64,000 nt of DNA from Micromonospora yangpuensis (GCF_900091615.1 NZ_FMIA01000002.1:4774001-4838000), one strand, 5' to 3'; counted from the first letter of the stretch, positions 1 through 10,137 are shown. Program-made: numbers and translations. Notes: generated by a model from the sequence alone, not told the origin.

Positions 1-42
1 AAGCCGCCGAACCGCTGAACCGCATGAGGGGAAGGCAGCGCC

Positions 43-306
43 ATGCTCAGCAAAGAGGATCAGCGCAGGTTCGACGAGATCACCCGACAGTTGCGGGAGA
101 GCGATCCGGAGTTCTTCAGCCGGTTGGCCCGGCGTACCCGTTCCCGGGTCCGCCGCGGCCGGTACCTGCTGCTGTTGACCATCGTGTTGTGGGCCTCGCT
201 GCCGGCCGTCACGGTGCTGGCCGGCCGCCCCACCGGCGCCGTCTTCGCCGTCGTGCTGCTGGCCAACGCCGGACTCCTGTGGCGGTACCGGCACCGGCTG
301 CTCTGA
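43..306 (+). CDS. DUF3040 family small membrane protein
   Basis: 87 aa. The N-terminal stretch (MLSKEDQRRFDEITRQL, then DPEF) matches the charged start of actinobacterial DUF3040 proteins. Two hydrophobic helices follow, about residues 43-61 and 66-80, and the C-terminus is basic (RYRHRLL). The ATG is preceded by GGGGAAGG at a usable distance. It converges with the SWIM protein gene, leaving about 24 bp between them. Function is unknown for the family; it is probably an integral membrane protein of the cell envelope. The family call rests on the N-terminal pattern and size. Confidence 0.75.
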   Translation: MLSKEDQRRFDEITRQLRESDPEFFSRLARRTRSRVRRGRYLLLLTIVLWASLPAVTVLAGRPTGAVFAVVLLANAGLLWRYRHRLL

Positions 307-330
307 GCCGGCCAGCCCGGTCGGTAGTGG

Positions 331-1239
331 TCAGTCGGCCGGGTCGGTGCGACCGAGTTCCCGGTACGCCCGGCGGAGCCGTTCCAGCAGGCCGGGACCG
401 CCGATGGCGGCGGCCGGCGGGCCCAGCTGACGCAGCACCAGCTCCGGCTCGGTGGCCAGGGTCGGTGGCCGGTCCGGCAACGGCACCGGGGGCAGCCAGA
501 ACCGGTCCACACTGTCCGCCAGCGACACCGACGGCTGCCCGGCGAGCGCCCGGTACGCCCCGACCGCCGGCACCACGCCCCCACCTGCCGCCGCACCCGC
601 CACCACCGCGCCGGCCCCGGCTCCTGCCGTGCCGGTGCCGGGGTCCGTGGGTTGTCGGCGGGCCCGTAGCCGGGTCAGCAGGTCCGCGCGGCTGCGACCC
701 CGCCAGTGCAGCAGCTCGAACGGGTCGGCGTCGAAGGTCTCGGCGAGCAGGTAACAGCTGGCCGCGAGATGTTTGCAGGGCACCGCGAAGTCCGGGCAGG
801 AGCAGTCCAGCTCCAGCTCGGCCAGCCGCCGGGGAAACAGCGGCGTGCCCGCCGTGGTGAACAGTTCCTCCAGCTCCGCCGGCAGGTCACCGGCGAGCAG
901 CCGGGCGCTGAAGAACGCCTGCCCGGCCAGGTCGGCCTCGATCCGGTCCCATTGCGCCGCGGAGAACGGCGTCACCGCGATCCGTACCCGGTACGGCCGG
1001 GGTCGGGAGCCCTGCACGGTAGCGGTGACCACGCCCGGCGTCACGGCCAGGGTGAGCACCTGACCGGCGCGGGCGTAGGCGCGTCCCCGGGTCAGCCGGG
1101 TGCCCAGCGCGAACGACTCCAGCACCTCCAGGAAGCGTCGGGACCACCAGGAGACCCCGATCGCGCCCCGGGTGCTGCGGGCCCGCAATCCCCCGTCGAC
1201 CCGGCGGGGCGGGCCGAAGTCGGCGTACCGGCCGGTCAC
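331..1239 (-). CDS. SWIM zinc finger protein, partner of SNF2 helicase
   Basis: 302 aa from a GTG at 1239. The SWIM zinc-finger signature is visible at about residues 146-157 (CSCPDF...PCKH, C-x-C-x(n)-C-x-H), followed by a helix (LAASCYLLAETF). The N-terminus (GRYADFGPPRRVDGG, then SWWSRRFLEVLES) resembles SWIM proteins found beside SNF2 helicases in actinobacteria. The C-terminal third is Ala/Gly/Pro-rich. The start overlaps the helicase stop by 4 bp (GTGA), so the two are translationally coupled and probably act together. The open frame extends further upstream, but that part reads as shadow of the helicase. SWIM domains bind DNA or protein; the specific role is unknown. Confidence 0.85.
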   Translation of the reverse strand: MTGRYADFGPPRRVDGGLRARSTRGAIGVSWWSRRFLEVLESFALGTRLTRGRAYARAGQVLTLAVTPGVVTATVQGSRPRPYRVRIAVTPFSAAQWDRIEADLAGQAFFSARLLAGDLPAELEELFTTAGTPLFPRRLAELELDCSCPDFAVPCKHLAASCYLLAETFDADPFELLHWRGRSRADLLTRLRARRQPTDPGTGTAGAGAGAVVAGAAAGGGVVPAVGAYRALAGQPSVSLADSVDRFWLPPVPLPDRPPTLATEPELVLRQLGPPAAAIGGPGLLERLRRAYRELGRTDPAD

Positions 1240-4200
1240 TCGACCACCGCCTGGTCGCCCAGGGTGAACAGCTCCCGCAGCTGCCCGGTGGACAGCTCGG
1301 TGACCCACTGCTCGCCGCTGCCCACCACCTGCGCCGCCAGGTCGCGCTTCTGGCGGATCATCTCGGCCACCTTCTCCTCCACGGTGCCGGCGCAGACGAA
1401 CTTGCGGACCTGCACCCGGCGGCGCTGGCCGATACGGAACGCCCGGTCGGTGGCCTGGTCCTCCACCGCCGGGTTCCACCACCTGTCGACGTGCACCACG
1501 TGGTTGGCGGCGGTCAGGGTGAGCCCGGTGCCGCCGGCCTTGAGCGACAGGACGAACAGCGCCGGCCCGTCGGCGGACTGGAAGCGGGTGACCATGCTGT
1601 CCCGGTCGGCCTTGCCGACCCCGCCGTGCAGGAAGAGCACCTCCCGGCCGAAGCGGGCCGACAGGTGGGCCCGGAGCATCCCGCCGAACTCGGCGTACTG
1701 GGTGAAGAGCAGTGCCTTCTCGCCGGCCGCCAGCACCTCGTCGAGGATCTCCTCCAGCCGGGCCAGCTTGCCGGAGCGGCCGGGCAGGGCGGAGCCGTCG
1801 CGCAGCAGCTGGGCCGGATGGTTGCAGATCTGCTTGAGCCGGGTCATGGTGGCCAGTACCAGGCCGCGCCGTTCCATCCCGTCGCTGGTTTCGATCTTGG
1901 CGAGCATCTCGTCGACCACCACCCGGTACAGCGACGCCTGCTCGGCGGTCAGGTTGCAGACCACCTCCATCTCCAGCTTCTCCGGCAGGTCGGAGATGAT
2001 CGACGAGTCGGTCTTGAGCCGGCGCAGCACGAACGGGCCGGTCATCCGGCGCAGCCGGGCAGCCGTCTCGGTGTCGCCGTGCCGCTCGATCGGGACCGCG
2101 TACGACTGCCGGAAGCTGGCCGCCGGACCGAGCAGGCCGGGATTGGCGAACTGCATGATCGACCAGAGGTCGGCGAGCCGGTTCTCCACAGGCGTGCCGG
2201 TGACCGCCACCCGGTGCCGGGCGGGCAACGTCCGGACCGCCTCGGCCTGCCGGGTCGCCGCGTTCTTGATCGCCTGCGCCTCGTCCACCACCACCCGGTG
2301 CCAGTCGGTCCCGGCCAGCTCCACGGCGTCGCGGGCCGCCACCGAGTAGGTGGTCAGGACCAGGTCCGCACCCTGCACGGCCTCGGCGAACGCCGCGCCA
2401 CGCGCCCGCTCGGCCCCGTGGTGCACGTGTACGCGCAGCTTCGGGGTGAACGTCGCGGCCTCCCGTTGCCAGTTGCCGACCAGCGACATCGGGCAGACCA
2501 GCAGGGTCGGTCCGGTGCCCGGCGGGTCGTGCGCGAGCAGGGCGAGCAGCTGCACCGTCTTGCCCAGCCCCATGTCGTCGGCGAGGATCCCGCCCAACCC
2601 CAGCGACTGCAGGAACGCCAACCAGGCCAGACCCCTACGCTGGTACGGACGCAGCGTCCCGACGAAGCCCGGTGGCGCGTCCAGCGGGGTCAGTCGCTGC
2701 TCGGCCCGACCGGTGAGCAGATCGCCCAACGCCCCGTCGGCGGTGATCTCCAGCACCGGCAGCGCATCAGTCTCGTCGGCGTCGGCCAGCCCGAGGCGCA
2801 GCAGGTCGGCGACGGTCAGCTCACCACGGGACCGGAGCAGTCGCAGCCCGGTGGCGAGCCGTTTCTGGTCCAACTCGACCCACTGGCCGCGCAGCCGTAC
2901 CAGCGGGGTCTTCAGCTCCGCCAACGCCGCCAACTCGTCGGCGCTGAGCAGCTCGTCGCCGAGGGCGACCTCCCAGCGGTAGTCGACCAGGGCGTCCAGT
3001 CCGACGCCCCCGCCGGCCCCGGCGACCGTACCCGGCGCGGTCCGCCCGCCCGCCCGCAGGCGGGCGCCGAGGCGGGCCGACGGGCGCCGCCACCAGCCCG
3101 GCAGCAGCACCCCGAAACCGGCCGCGTGCAGCACCGGCGCACCCTCGCGCAGGAACCGGTGCGCCCCCTCGGTGTCCAGGTCCAACCCCTGCGGGGCAGC
3201 GGTACGCAACGCGCCGTCCAGCTCCGGCCAGAGCCGACTGGCCCGACCCAGCTCGGCCAGCAGCAGCTCCTCGACCTGCTGGTCCGGCCGGATCCCCAGC
3301 TCACCGGCCGCCTCGGAGCCGGCCGCCCAGATCTGCCCGGCCCCGACGTGCAGCCCGGGCCGGTCGGCACTCTGCAGACCGAACTCGACCCGCCACGTCC
3401 CGTCCGCGACCAGCATCGCCGCCTGCCCGACCTGCCCGTCTCGCTCGGACTGCCCGTCCTGCTCGGCCGCCCCGGCCAGCGCGGTGGTCTGCCCGTCCTG
3501 CTCGGTCAGGTCGGAGAGCGCGCCGGCCAGCAGTTCCAGCGGCACCTCGGGGGCCGGCTCGACCAACCGGAAGCTGGCCCGCACCGCGCCACCGGCGGCG
3601 TCGCGCTGCCAGGCGTCCAACTCGGTACGCAGGGTGTCCAGGGCGGCCGGGTCGGCGGTGAACCCACCGTCGGGACCGGTCAACGCGGCGAGCCAGGCCG
3701 GTGCCGCGCCTCCGCGCGGGCCCCCCGAGGCCAACCCGGCCCGCTGCAACCCGGCCCGGTGCAACGCCGCGCGGGTGGCGGCGTCGGTCAACTCGTCCAA
3801 CACCTCGGCGACCAGCACCGACCCCTCGTCCGCCCCCACCGGCACAGTCGTCCTTGCCGGCACAGTCGTCCCCGGCGGCACGGTGGGCTCCGCCGGCACG
3901 GTGGGTCGCCGGTCGGGCCGGGATCCGGCCGGCTGCGCGGATCGGACGACCGGAGGCAGCGCGAGCGCCAGCGACCGGGCCCAGGCGGCGTCCGCGCCGG
4001 TGAGCAGCGGTCGCCACACCGCCCGGCCCGCTGTCTTCCTGCCGCGCGCCCCTGTTCGCCCGGCCCGCCCGGCCGCCCCCGGTCCGGCGACGGTTGGACC
4101 GACGGCGGCTGACCCGCCGACAGCTGACCCGCCGGCAGCCGGGCCGACGGCAGCTGGGCCGACGGCGTCGGCGGGTGTGCCGGCCACGCCGGGCAGGACC

Positions 4201-4754
4201 CGCCCCCGGCCGACCAACTCCTCGGCGAACCGGGCAGCCGACACCAGCCAGCGCAGTCCGGCCCCGGCCACCCAGGGCCGCTGCCCTACCACCGGCTCGG
4301 CGAGCACAGTCAGCAGCAGGTGGTGGGCGGCGTCCGGGGCGTACCGCAGGGCGGGTGCCCGCCAGGCGGCGAGGGTGACCGGACCGCGCGCCGGATCCCC
4401 GGCGTCGGCCCGGACCAACTCCGGCGACTCCAGCGGCGAGCCGGCCCGGGTCGGCAACGCGCACAGTACGGTCGTCGCCTCGACGGTCCCTGGTGGACCC
4501 ACCGACTCGGTGGCGGCACCGGACGAGCCCTGGTCGGTGGACGAGCCCGGCTCGGCGGCGGCACCGGGCGAGCCCTGGTCGGCGGCGGCAGCGCCGAGCA
4601 CGCCGGCCAGCGTGGCGTGGTCGGCGGCGAACGGGTGCGGACGTTCCCGGGGCGGCCGACCGGGACGACGTGGCGCACGGGCCGGTCGGTTGCTGTCCTC
4701 CGCCCAGACGGCGAGCCCGGAACCCGGCAACCACACCCCGTGGACGACCAGCAC
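1236..4754 (-). CDS. SNF2-family DEAD/DEAH-box helicase
   Basis: 1172 aa from a GTG at 4754 with a strong GGAGGGGG upstream; the open frame continues to 4871 but without coding character. Motif I is DDMGLGKT at about 726-733, motif II DEAQ at about 824, motif III VTGTPVENRL. The C-terminal helicase lobe has the LSLKAGGTGL and NPAVEDQATDRAFRIGQ motifs at about 1069-1110. These identify a Swi2/Snf2 ATPase that translocates on double-stranded DNA. The N-terminal ~600 residues are divergent and carry low-complexity segments (GPAAVGPAAGGSAVGG and Thr-Val-Pro repeats). It is coupled to the downstream SWIM gene. The bacterial role is undefined; repair or chromatin-like remodelling is possible. Confidence 0.92.
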   Translation of the reverse strand: MLVVHGVWLPGSGLAVWAEDSNRPARAPRRPGRPPRERPHPFAADHATLAGVLGAAAADQGSPGAAAEPGSSTDQGSSGAATESVGPPGTVEATTVLCALPTRAGSPLESPELVRADAGDPARGPVTLAAWRAPALRYAPDAAHHLLLTVLAEPVVGQRPWVAGAGLRWLVSAARFAEELVGRGRVLPGVAGTPADAVGPAAVGPAAGGSAVGGSAAVGPTVAGPGAAGRAGRTGARGRKTAGRAVWRPLLTGADAAWARSLALALPPVVRSAQPAGSRPDRRPTVPAEPTVPPGTTVPARTTVPVGADEGSVLVAEVLDELTDAATRAALHRAGLQRAGLASGGPRGGAAPAWLAALTGPDGGFTADPAALDTLRTELDAWQRDAAGGAVRASFRLVEPAPEVPLELLAGALSDLTEQDGQTTALAGAAEQDGQSERDGQVGQAAMLVADGTWRVEFGLQSADRPGLHVGAGQIWAAGSEAAGELGIRPDQQVEELLLAELGRASRLWPELDGALRTAAPQGLDLDTEGAHRFLREGAPVLHAAGFGVLLPGWWRRPSARLGARLRAGGRTAPGTVAGAGGGVGLDALVDYRWEVALGDELLSADELAALAELKTPLVRLRGQWVELDQKRLATGLRLLRSRGELTVADLLRLGLADADETDALPVLEITADGALGDLLTGRAEQRLTPLDAPPGFVGTLRPYQRRGLAWLAFLQSLGLGGILADDMGLGKTVQLLALLAHDPPGTGPTLLVCPMSLVGNWQREAATFTPKLRVHVHHGAERARGAAFAEAVQGADLVLTTYSVAARDAVELAGTDWHRVVVDEAQAIKNAATRQAEAVRTLPARHRVAVTGTPVENRLADLWSIMQFANPGLLGPAASFRQSYAVPIERHGDTETAARLRRMTGPFVLRRLKTDSSIISDLPEKLEMEVVCNLTAEQASLYRVVVDEMLAKIETSDGMERRGLVLATMTRLKQICNHPAQLLRDGSALPGRSGKLARLEEILDEVLAAGEKALLFTQYAEFGGMLRAHLSARFGREVLFLHGGVGKADRDSMVTRFQSADGPALFVLSLKAGGTGLTLTAANHVVHVDRWWNPAVEDQATDRAFRIGQRRRVQVRKFVCAGTVEEKVAEMIRQKRDLAAQVVGSGEQWVTELSTGQLRELFTLGDQAVVE

Positions 4755-5104
4755 CGGACCCCCTCCACACGACGAGAGGAGAGGATAACCGCCGGCCCGG
4801 CCGGCCGGTCGAGGGACGCGCCCCGGGGGCCGGGATCGACCCTCGGGCCAGCCCTGCGATGAGCGACCCACTCGTTTCCGGCGGGCCAGGTACTCGGGGC
4901 GCCTCCCCCGATCTTTCCCCGATCTCTCCCCGATCGTCGCCGATGGCGTAGATGACCCAGCTCGACACTGTCTCGAACAGCACCCTCGCCGGCATAACCA
5001 TCAGGTGGGCCCAGCCGACAGCCCACCGAATGGCGACGACGCCACGCGACATCGCCACCCGGGAACACCGCACGAACACCCCGACGGTACGGACCGAACC
5101 CCGG
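4755..5104. other. 350-bp intergenic region, no supported gene
   Basis: This lies upstream of the SNF2 helicase and downstream of the DinB gene, so it should hold the helicase promoter. A minus-strand frame reads through it from 5079 but continues into the helicase in another frame and has no good ribosome site. No hairpin terminator or clear promoter is visible. Confidence 0.4.
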
Positions 5105-5626
5105 TCACACCGCCCCGGTGGCTCCGTCGGTCTGTTCGCGCAGGATGTCGGCGTGGCCGACGTGGCGGGCGGTCTCCTCGATCAGGTGCACCAGGACCCA
5201 CCGCAAGGAGATCTCCCCGATCAGCGGATGCGTCACCACGTGGTCGAGGTCGTACGCGGCGCTGACCTCCCGTGATCGCGCACACGCCTGCCGGTACGCC
5301 TCGGCGAGCCGGTCGACGGTCTCCCCCTCGCGAACGGTGAAGCTTTCCCGGCCCGCCTCGGCGGAGTCGCCCCGCGGGTCGTCCGGAGCCGGCTCGAACA
5401 ACCTGGGCAGCCAGTTCCGCTCGACCATGGTCAGGTGCTTCACCAGCCCGGCGACGGTCGTGTCGGAGGGCACCAACCGACGGGTGGCCTCGGCGTCGGT
5501 CAGCCCTTCCAGCTTGCGCAGCAGCACGCCCCGGTGCAGGTCGAGGAAGGCCTCCAGCACGGCCCGCTCGTCACCGGTACGGGCCAGCATCGGGGGAAGC
5601 ATCGGATCGATCGGAGCCTGCGTCAT
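5105..5626 (-). CDS. DinB/DUF664 family protein
   Basis: 173 aa from ATG at 5626. It shows the four-helix DinB/DUF664 layout with the expected metal-ligand histidines: LVKHLTMVERNW in the middle and HLIEETARHVGHADILR near the end, including LRWVLVH. DinB-like proteins are metal-dependent; several actinobacterial members are bacillithiol- or mycothiol-dependent transferases, so thiol conjugation or detoxification is possible but not shown. It appears to be a single gene. A second member of the family lies at 12532-13041. The start was chosen at MTQAPIDPML; the longer frame upstream is a shadow of argG. Confidence 0.85.
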   Translation of the reverse strand: MTQAPIDPMLPPMLARTGDERAVLEAFLDLHRGVLLRKLEGLTDAEATRRLVPSDTTVAGLVKHLTMVERNWLPRLFEPAPDDPRGDSAEAGRESFTVREGETVDRLAEAYRQACARSREVSAAYDLDHVVTHPLIGEISLRWVLVHLIEETARHVGHADILREQTDGATGAV

Positions 5627-5649
5627 GCCCTCGGACCCTAGCTCCGCCG

Positions 5650-5735
5650 CCCTCGTCGCGCTGCCCCAGACCCGCGCTGCCCCAGGGCCCGCTGCCCCAG
5701 GCCCGCGCTGCCCCAGGCCCGCGCTGCTCGGGATC
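5650..5735. repeat. Short degenerate tandem repeat (CGCTGCCCCAG units)
   Basis: Between the DinB start and the next small ORF, five copies of a GCTGCCCCAG-type word occur with variable spacers. It looks like a slippage-derived array. It could sit in the promoter region of the DinB gene. No coding potential is seen. Confidence 0.6.
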
Positions 5736-5773
5736 GGCTGCGGGGTGGCGGTGGTCGGGGCAGGATGGGGCGC

Positions 5774-5977
5774 ATGGCATCCACGGTGCAGATCCCCCTG
5801 GTCGGCGGCAGGGCCGACGGCGAGACCGTCAACGTCGAGCTGGACCCGAACGGCCGCCCGCCGTTGACGCATCACCACCTGGGTACCGGCGGACTGGCCG
5901 ACGCCGAGATCTACGAGCTGGAGTCGACCCCCGACCCCGATGCCTGGCGGTACCACTGGCGCGGCCCGGCCTCCTGA
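5774..5977 (+). CDS. Small hypothetical protein
   Basis: 67 aa from ATG at 5774 (an ATG nine bases earlier is also possible). The sequence is hydrophilic with no membrane segment: MASTVQIPLVGGRADGE, then HHHLGTGGLADAEIYELES. GGATGGGG upstream can serve as ribosome site for the later ATG. Codon third positions are GC-rich as in the neighbours, so it is likely a real gene. It ends about 70 bp before the argG start. Family not recognised and no function can be given. Confidence 0.6.
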   Translation: MASTVQIPLVGGRADGETVNVELDPNGRPPLTHHHLGTGGLADAEIYELESTPDPDAWRYHWRGPAS

Positions 5978-7498
<1,521 letters not shown>

Positions 7499-7502
7499 GG
7501 TG

Positions 7503-7585
7503 TAAGGAAGGGCCCCCTGTTAACAGCCCGCTGGTGAGAAGGGTGCCCTTCTCTACCGAAAGCGTTAACAGGGGGCCCTTCCTTA
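7503..7585 (+). repeat. Dispersed hairpin repeat, double-arm copy 1
   Basis: A perfect 22-bp inverted repeat (7503-7524 and 7564-7585; TAAGGAAGGGCCCCC at the left end) flanks an inner hairpin GAGAAGGGTGCCCTTCTC and the core TACCGAAAGC. It lies between convergent argG and the pyruvyl transferase gene and could act as a terminator in both directions. The right end supplies the TAA stop of the leftward gene (7583-7585). Confidence 0.9.
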
Positions 7586-8713
7586 CGTGCGGGTGCGGAG
7601 GCTGTCTAGCACCGCCCGGGTGACCTGCGAGGTACCCAGGGCCTGGTCGCACACCTCGGCCACCCGGCGCGCGGTGGCCGCCGCCCGTGCCTCGCGCTCG
7701 TCCCAGAGCCGGTCCACCTCGGCCAGCAGCGGGCCCTCCACCTCCCGGGCCACGCCCTTGAGCGCCGGCACGCCGAGCCGGTTGGCCAGGTCGAAGACCT
7801 TCCCCGCGTACGGCAGGGGCAGGAACGGGGTACCGATCATCGCGGCGAAGATCAGGAAGTGCAGGCGCATCCCGACGGCGAGGTCGAAGTGGCGCATCAG
7901 TCCGAGCACCTGCTCGGGTGAGTAGTCGCCGTGCAGGATCCGCCCCCGGTCGGCGGCGGTCATGTGCGACATGACCCCGTGGGAGTGCCGGATGTCGTCG
8001 CGTTCCATCGGCACGAAGAGCACGTACGCGTCGACCCGGTGCACCAGGAAGTCGGCGATCTGGGCCAGCAGCCGGTGGTACCCGTCGACGTCGAGCCGTT
8101 CGGCGGCCCGGCCGGGTTCCCGTACGCTCATCCCGATCAGCCGGGTGCCGGCCGGCACGCCCTCCTCCCGTAGCAGGTGTGCGGGGAAGTCCGCGGGTTG
8201 CAGCAGGAACGCCGGGTCACCGGTGACCGTGATCGGGTTCAGCAGTCCCGCCTCCTCCAGCACCACCCGGGACTCCTGGTCGCGTACCGTCACCTCGACG
8301 GCGCTGGCCAGCGTCTCGCGTACCATCGCGGTGTCGACGCCGTCGGTGAGCGGCCCGACGCCGACGGCGTAGGTCAGCAGCGGCAGCCCGCGTTCCTGGG
8401 CCACCCGGACCACCCGCAGGTAACGGCGGGCCTCGCGGTCGTAGAGGATGCCGCCGCCGCCGAGGATCAGCAGGTCGAGTTCGCCGAGGATCACCGACGA
8501 GTCGACCCGGCTCACCCCCTCCCACGGCACCGCCTCCACGTCGGGGTGGGCGGCCCGGGTGTGCGCGGGGTTGCGGGAGAACACCACGATCCGGGCGTTC
8601 GGCTCCTGCTCCCGCAGGTCGTTCAGGAGCCCGGTGAGAATCGCCTCGTCGCCGAGGTTGCGCCCACCGTACGAGCCGAGTACCCCGATGGTCAGTCCGG
8701 TACGGTCCGTCAT
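7583..8713 (-). CDS. Polysaccharide pyruvyl transferase family protein
   Basis: 376 aa. N-terminal GVLGSYGGRNLGDEAIL and LLILGGGGILYDREARRYL are the glycosyltransferase-B-like signatures of the CsaB/WcaK pyruvyl transferase family. VGMRLHFLIFAAMIGTPFLPLPY toward the C-terminus is also typical. CsaB-type enzymes transfer pyruvate from PEP to cell-wall or exopolysaccharide sugars. The substrate here is unknown. It appears monocistronic; the ATG at 8713 has weak ribosome-site sequence (AAAAGGGG). The stop codon comes from the adjacent repeat element, so the original C-terminus may have been altered on insertion. Confidence 0.88.
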   Translation of the reverse strand: MTDRTGLTIGVLGSYGGRNLGDEAILTGLLNDLREQEPNARIVVFSRNPAHTRAAHPDVEAVPWEGVSRVDSSVILGELDLLILGGGGILYDREARRYLRVVRVAQERGLPLLTYAVGVGPLTDGVDTAMVRETLASAVEVTVRDQESRVVLEEAGLLNPITVTGDPAFLLQPADFPAHLLREEGVPAGTRLIGMSVREPGRAAERLDVDGYHRLLAQIADFLVHRVDAYVLFVPMERDDIRHSHGVMSHMTAADRGRILHGDYSPEQVLGLMRHFDLAVGMRLHFLIFAAMIGTPFLPLPYAGKVFDLANRLGVPALKGVAREVEGPLLAEVDRLWDEREARAAATARRVAEVCDQALGTSQVTRAVLDSLRTRT

Positions 8714-8845
8714 CCCTCACCCCTTTTCGCGCGTCGCGCCGGGCACGATCGGGATGACTTCCCACTGCCGGAGGCGCCATGCCCGGCGGCCACCACGCGT
8801 CGGGCCGGCGGGGCCGGGCGGGCAGTCGGCCGGGCCAGGTCGCGG

Positions 8846-9478
8846 TCAGTCGGACGGGGTCGGCTGGTCGGGGTCGGTCGGGTGCCGAGGGGCGGCCGGG
8901 GCCGACGGCGCGGCGGCGACGAGGCGGGACACCAGAGCCGAGACCACCTGGTCGGAGTGGTGTCCGGCGTCGATCGAGGTGGAGAGCAGGTCGAGCAGGA
9001 AACCGTCGATGGCGTAGTGCAGCAGGGCGACCTCGAAGGCGCCGCCGGGCAGGCCGGCCGCGACGTGGAAGGCCACGTCGTCGCGGTACCCCCGGCGCAG
9101 CGTCCCGCCGAGGATCCGGGCCAGGTCGGGCCGGCGTACCGCCTCCAGGCGCAGCTCGATCAGGGCCCGGGTCAGCTCGGGTTGGGCGGTGGTCCGCTCG
9201 ACGATGTACCGGACGTAGTCGGTGAACAGCTCCACCGAGGGCTCCCGGGCGGCGAGTTCGGCGACCCGTCGCTCGTCCGGCGCGATGCGTTCCATGATCC
9301 GCTCCCCCAGCGCGCCGAGCAGCGCGTCGCGGGAGCGGAAGTAGTTGGACGCGGTGCCGACCGGCACTCCCGCCTCGGCGTCGACGGCCCGGTGGGTCAA
9401 CCCGCGCGCCCCGGTCGCGGCCAGCACCCGCAGCCCGGCGTCCGCCAGGGCCGCCCGCCGCTGCGGATTCGACGCCAT
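8846..9478 (-). CDS. TetR/AcrR family transcriptional regulator
   Basis: 210 aa from ATG at 9478. The N-terminal helix-turn-helix spans about residues 5-50 (RRAALADAGLRVLAATG, then HRAVDAEAGVPVGTASNYF). The C-terminal ligand domain is helical with a Pro/Ala-rich tail. It is divergent from the reductase gene at 9559, with only 80 bp between starts and two inverted repeats in that gap. Self-regulation and control of the reductase are therefore likely, but the ligand is unknown. An upstream GTG in the same frame (9502) would place the start inside the operator and was not chosen. Confidence 0.9.
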   Translation of the reverse strand: MASNPQRRAALADAGLRVLAATGARGLTHRAVDAEAGVPVGTASNYFRSRDALLGALGERIMERIAPDERRVAELAAREPSVELFTDYVRYIVERTTAQPELTRALIELRLEAVRRPDLARILGGTLRRGYRDDVAFHVAAGLPGGAFEVALLHYAIDGFLLDLLSTSIDAGHHSDQVVSALVSRLVAAAPSAPAAPRHPTDPDQPTPSD

Positions 9479-9500
9479 GGCCCCCACCCTAGCAACAACC

Positions 9501-9542
9501 ACAACACCTGTTGTACGTTAAACCACGACATCAGTAGTGGTT
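9501..9542. promoter_or_regulatory. Candidate TetR operators in divergent gap
   Basis: ACAACACCTGTTGT (9501-9514) is a 14-bp palindrome. AACCAC...GTGGTT (9521-9542) is a second inverted repeat with 6-bp arms. Both lie between the divergent starts of the TetR gene and the reductase, where an autoregulating TetR protein normally binds. Binding is inferred. Confidence 0.6.
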
Positions 9543-9558
9543 AGCCTGGAGGTCGACC

Positions 9559-10128
9559 GTGCGCAAACTCGTGTACTACGTGGCCAGCACGCTGGACGGG
9601 TTCATCGCCGCCCCCGACGGCTCGTACGACTTCTTCCCGCTGGAGCCGGACGTGACCGCCCACCTCGGCGCGGCGTACCCGCAGACCATCCCGACCTTCG
9701 CCCACCCGCAGTTCGGCATCGAGCAGCCCACCGGCCGCTTCGACGCGGTGGTGATGGGCCGGGCCACCTACGACCCGGCCCTGACCGCCGGCATCACCAG
9801 CCCCTACGCCCACCTGCGGCAGTACGTCGTCAGCCGCAGCCTGCCACCGTCGACCGACCCGGCGGTGGAGATCGTCGCGGGTGACCCGGTCGCCTTCGTC
9901 CGTGACCTCAAGGGCCGCGCCGGGGGCGACATCTGGCTCTGCGGCGGCGGGGACCTCGCCGGACAACTCCTGCCCGAGATCGACGAGCTGATCGTCAAGC
10001 TGCACCCGATCGTCGCCGGCAGCGGCGTGCCGCTGGTCCGCCGGGACTTCGACCCGCACCGGTTCACCCTGGCCGAGACGACCCCGTTCGACAGTGGACT
10101 GATCATCCTGCGCTACCTCACCCGGTGA
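9559..10128 (+). CDS. Dihydrofolate reductase-like (RibD C-terminal) protein
   Basis: 189 aa from GTG at 9559, with GGAGG eight bases upstream. MRKLVYYVASTLDGFIAAPDG is the typical start of DHFR/RibD-C-like NADPH-dependent reductases. VVMGRATYDP, the YVVSRSL strand, and DIWLCGGGDLAGQLL with DELIVKLHPIVAGSG complete the fold. The family includes riboflavin-pathway reductases and many proteins of unknown substrate. This one stands alone and is divergent from a TetR gene, which suggests an inducible reductase rather than housekeeping folate synthesis. It converges with the hydrolase gene, leaving only nine bases. Confidence 0.85.
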   Translation: MRKLVYYVASTLDGFIAAPDGSYDFFPLEPDVTAHLGAAYPQTIPTFAHPQFGIEQPTGRFDAVVMGRATYDPALTAGITSPYAHLRQYVVSRSLPPSTDPAVEIVAGDPVAFVRDLKGRAGGDIWLCGGGDLAGQLLPEIDELIVKLHPIVAGSGVPLVRRDFDPHRFTLAETTPFDSGLIILRYLTR

Positions 10129-10137
10129 GGTGGCAGG

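Noticed and set aside
331..1482. Longer start for the SWIM protein
   Set aside because: The extra 81 residues are Gly/Arg/Pro-rich shadow of the helicase frame; the GTG at 1239 overlaps the helicase stop and begins recognisable sequence.
1491..4112. Very long open frame on the + strand opposite the SNF2 helicase
   Set aside because: Gln/Arg/Pro-rich composition with no motif; it is the antisense shadow of a high-GC gene. The same applies to many other long frames, for example at 20793-25616 and 56727-58796.
4755..5079. Minus-strand frame starting at 5079 upstream of the helicase
   Set aside because: It runs into the helicase gene in a different frame, has no ribosome site, and its later part is plainly antisense-type composition.
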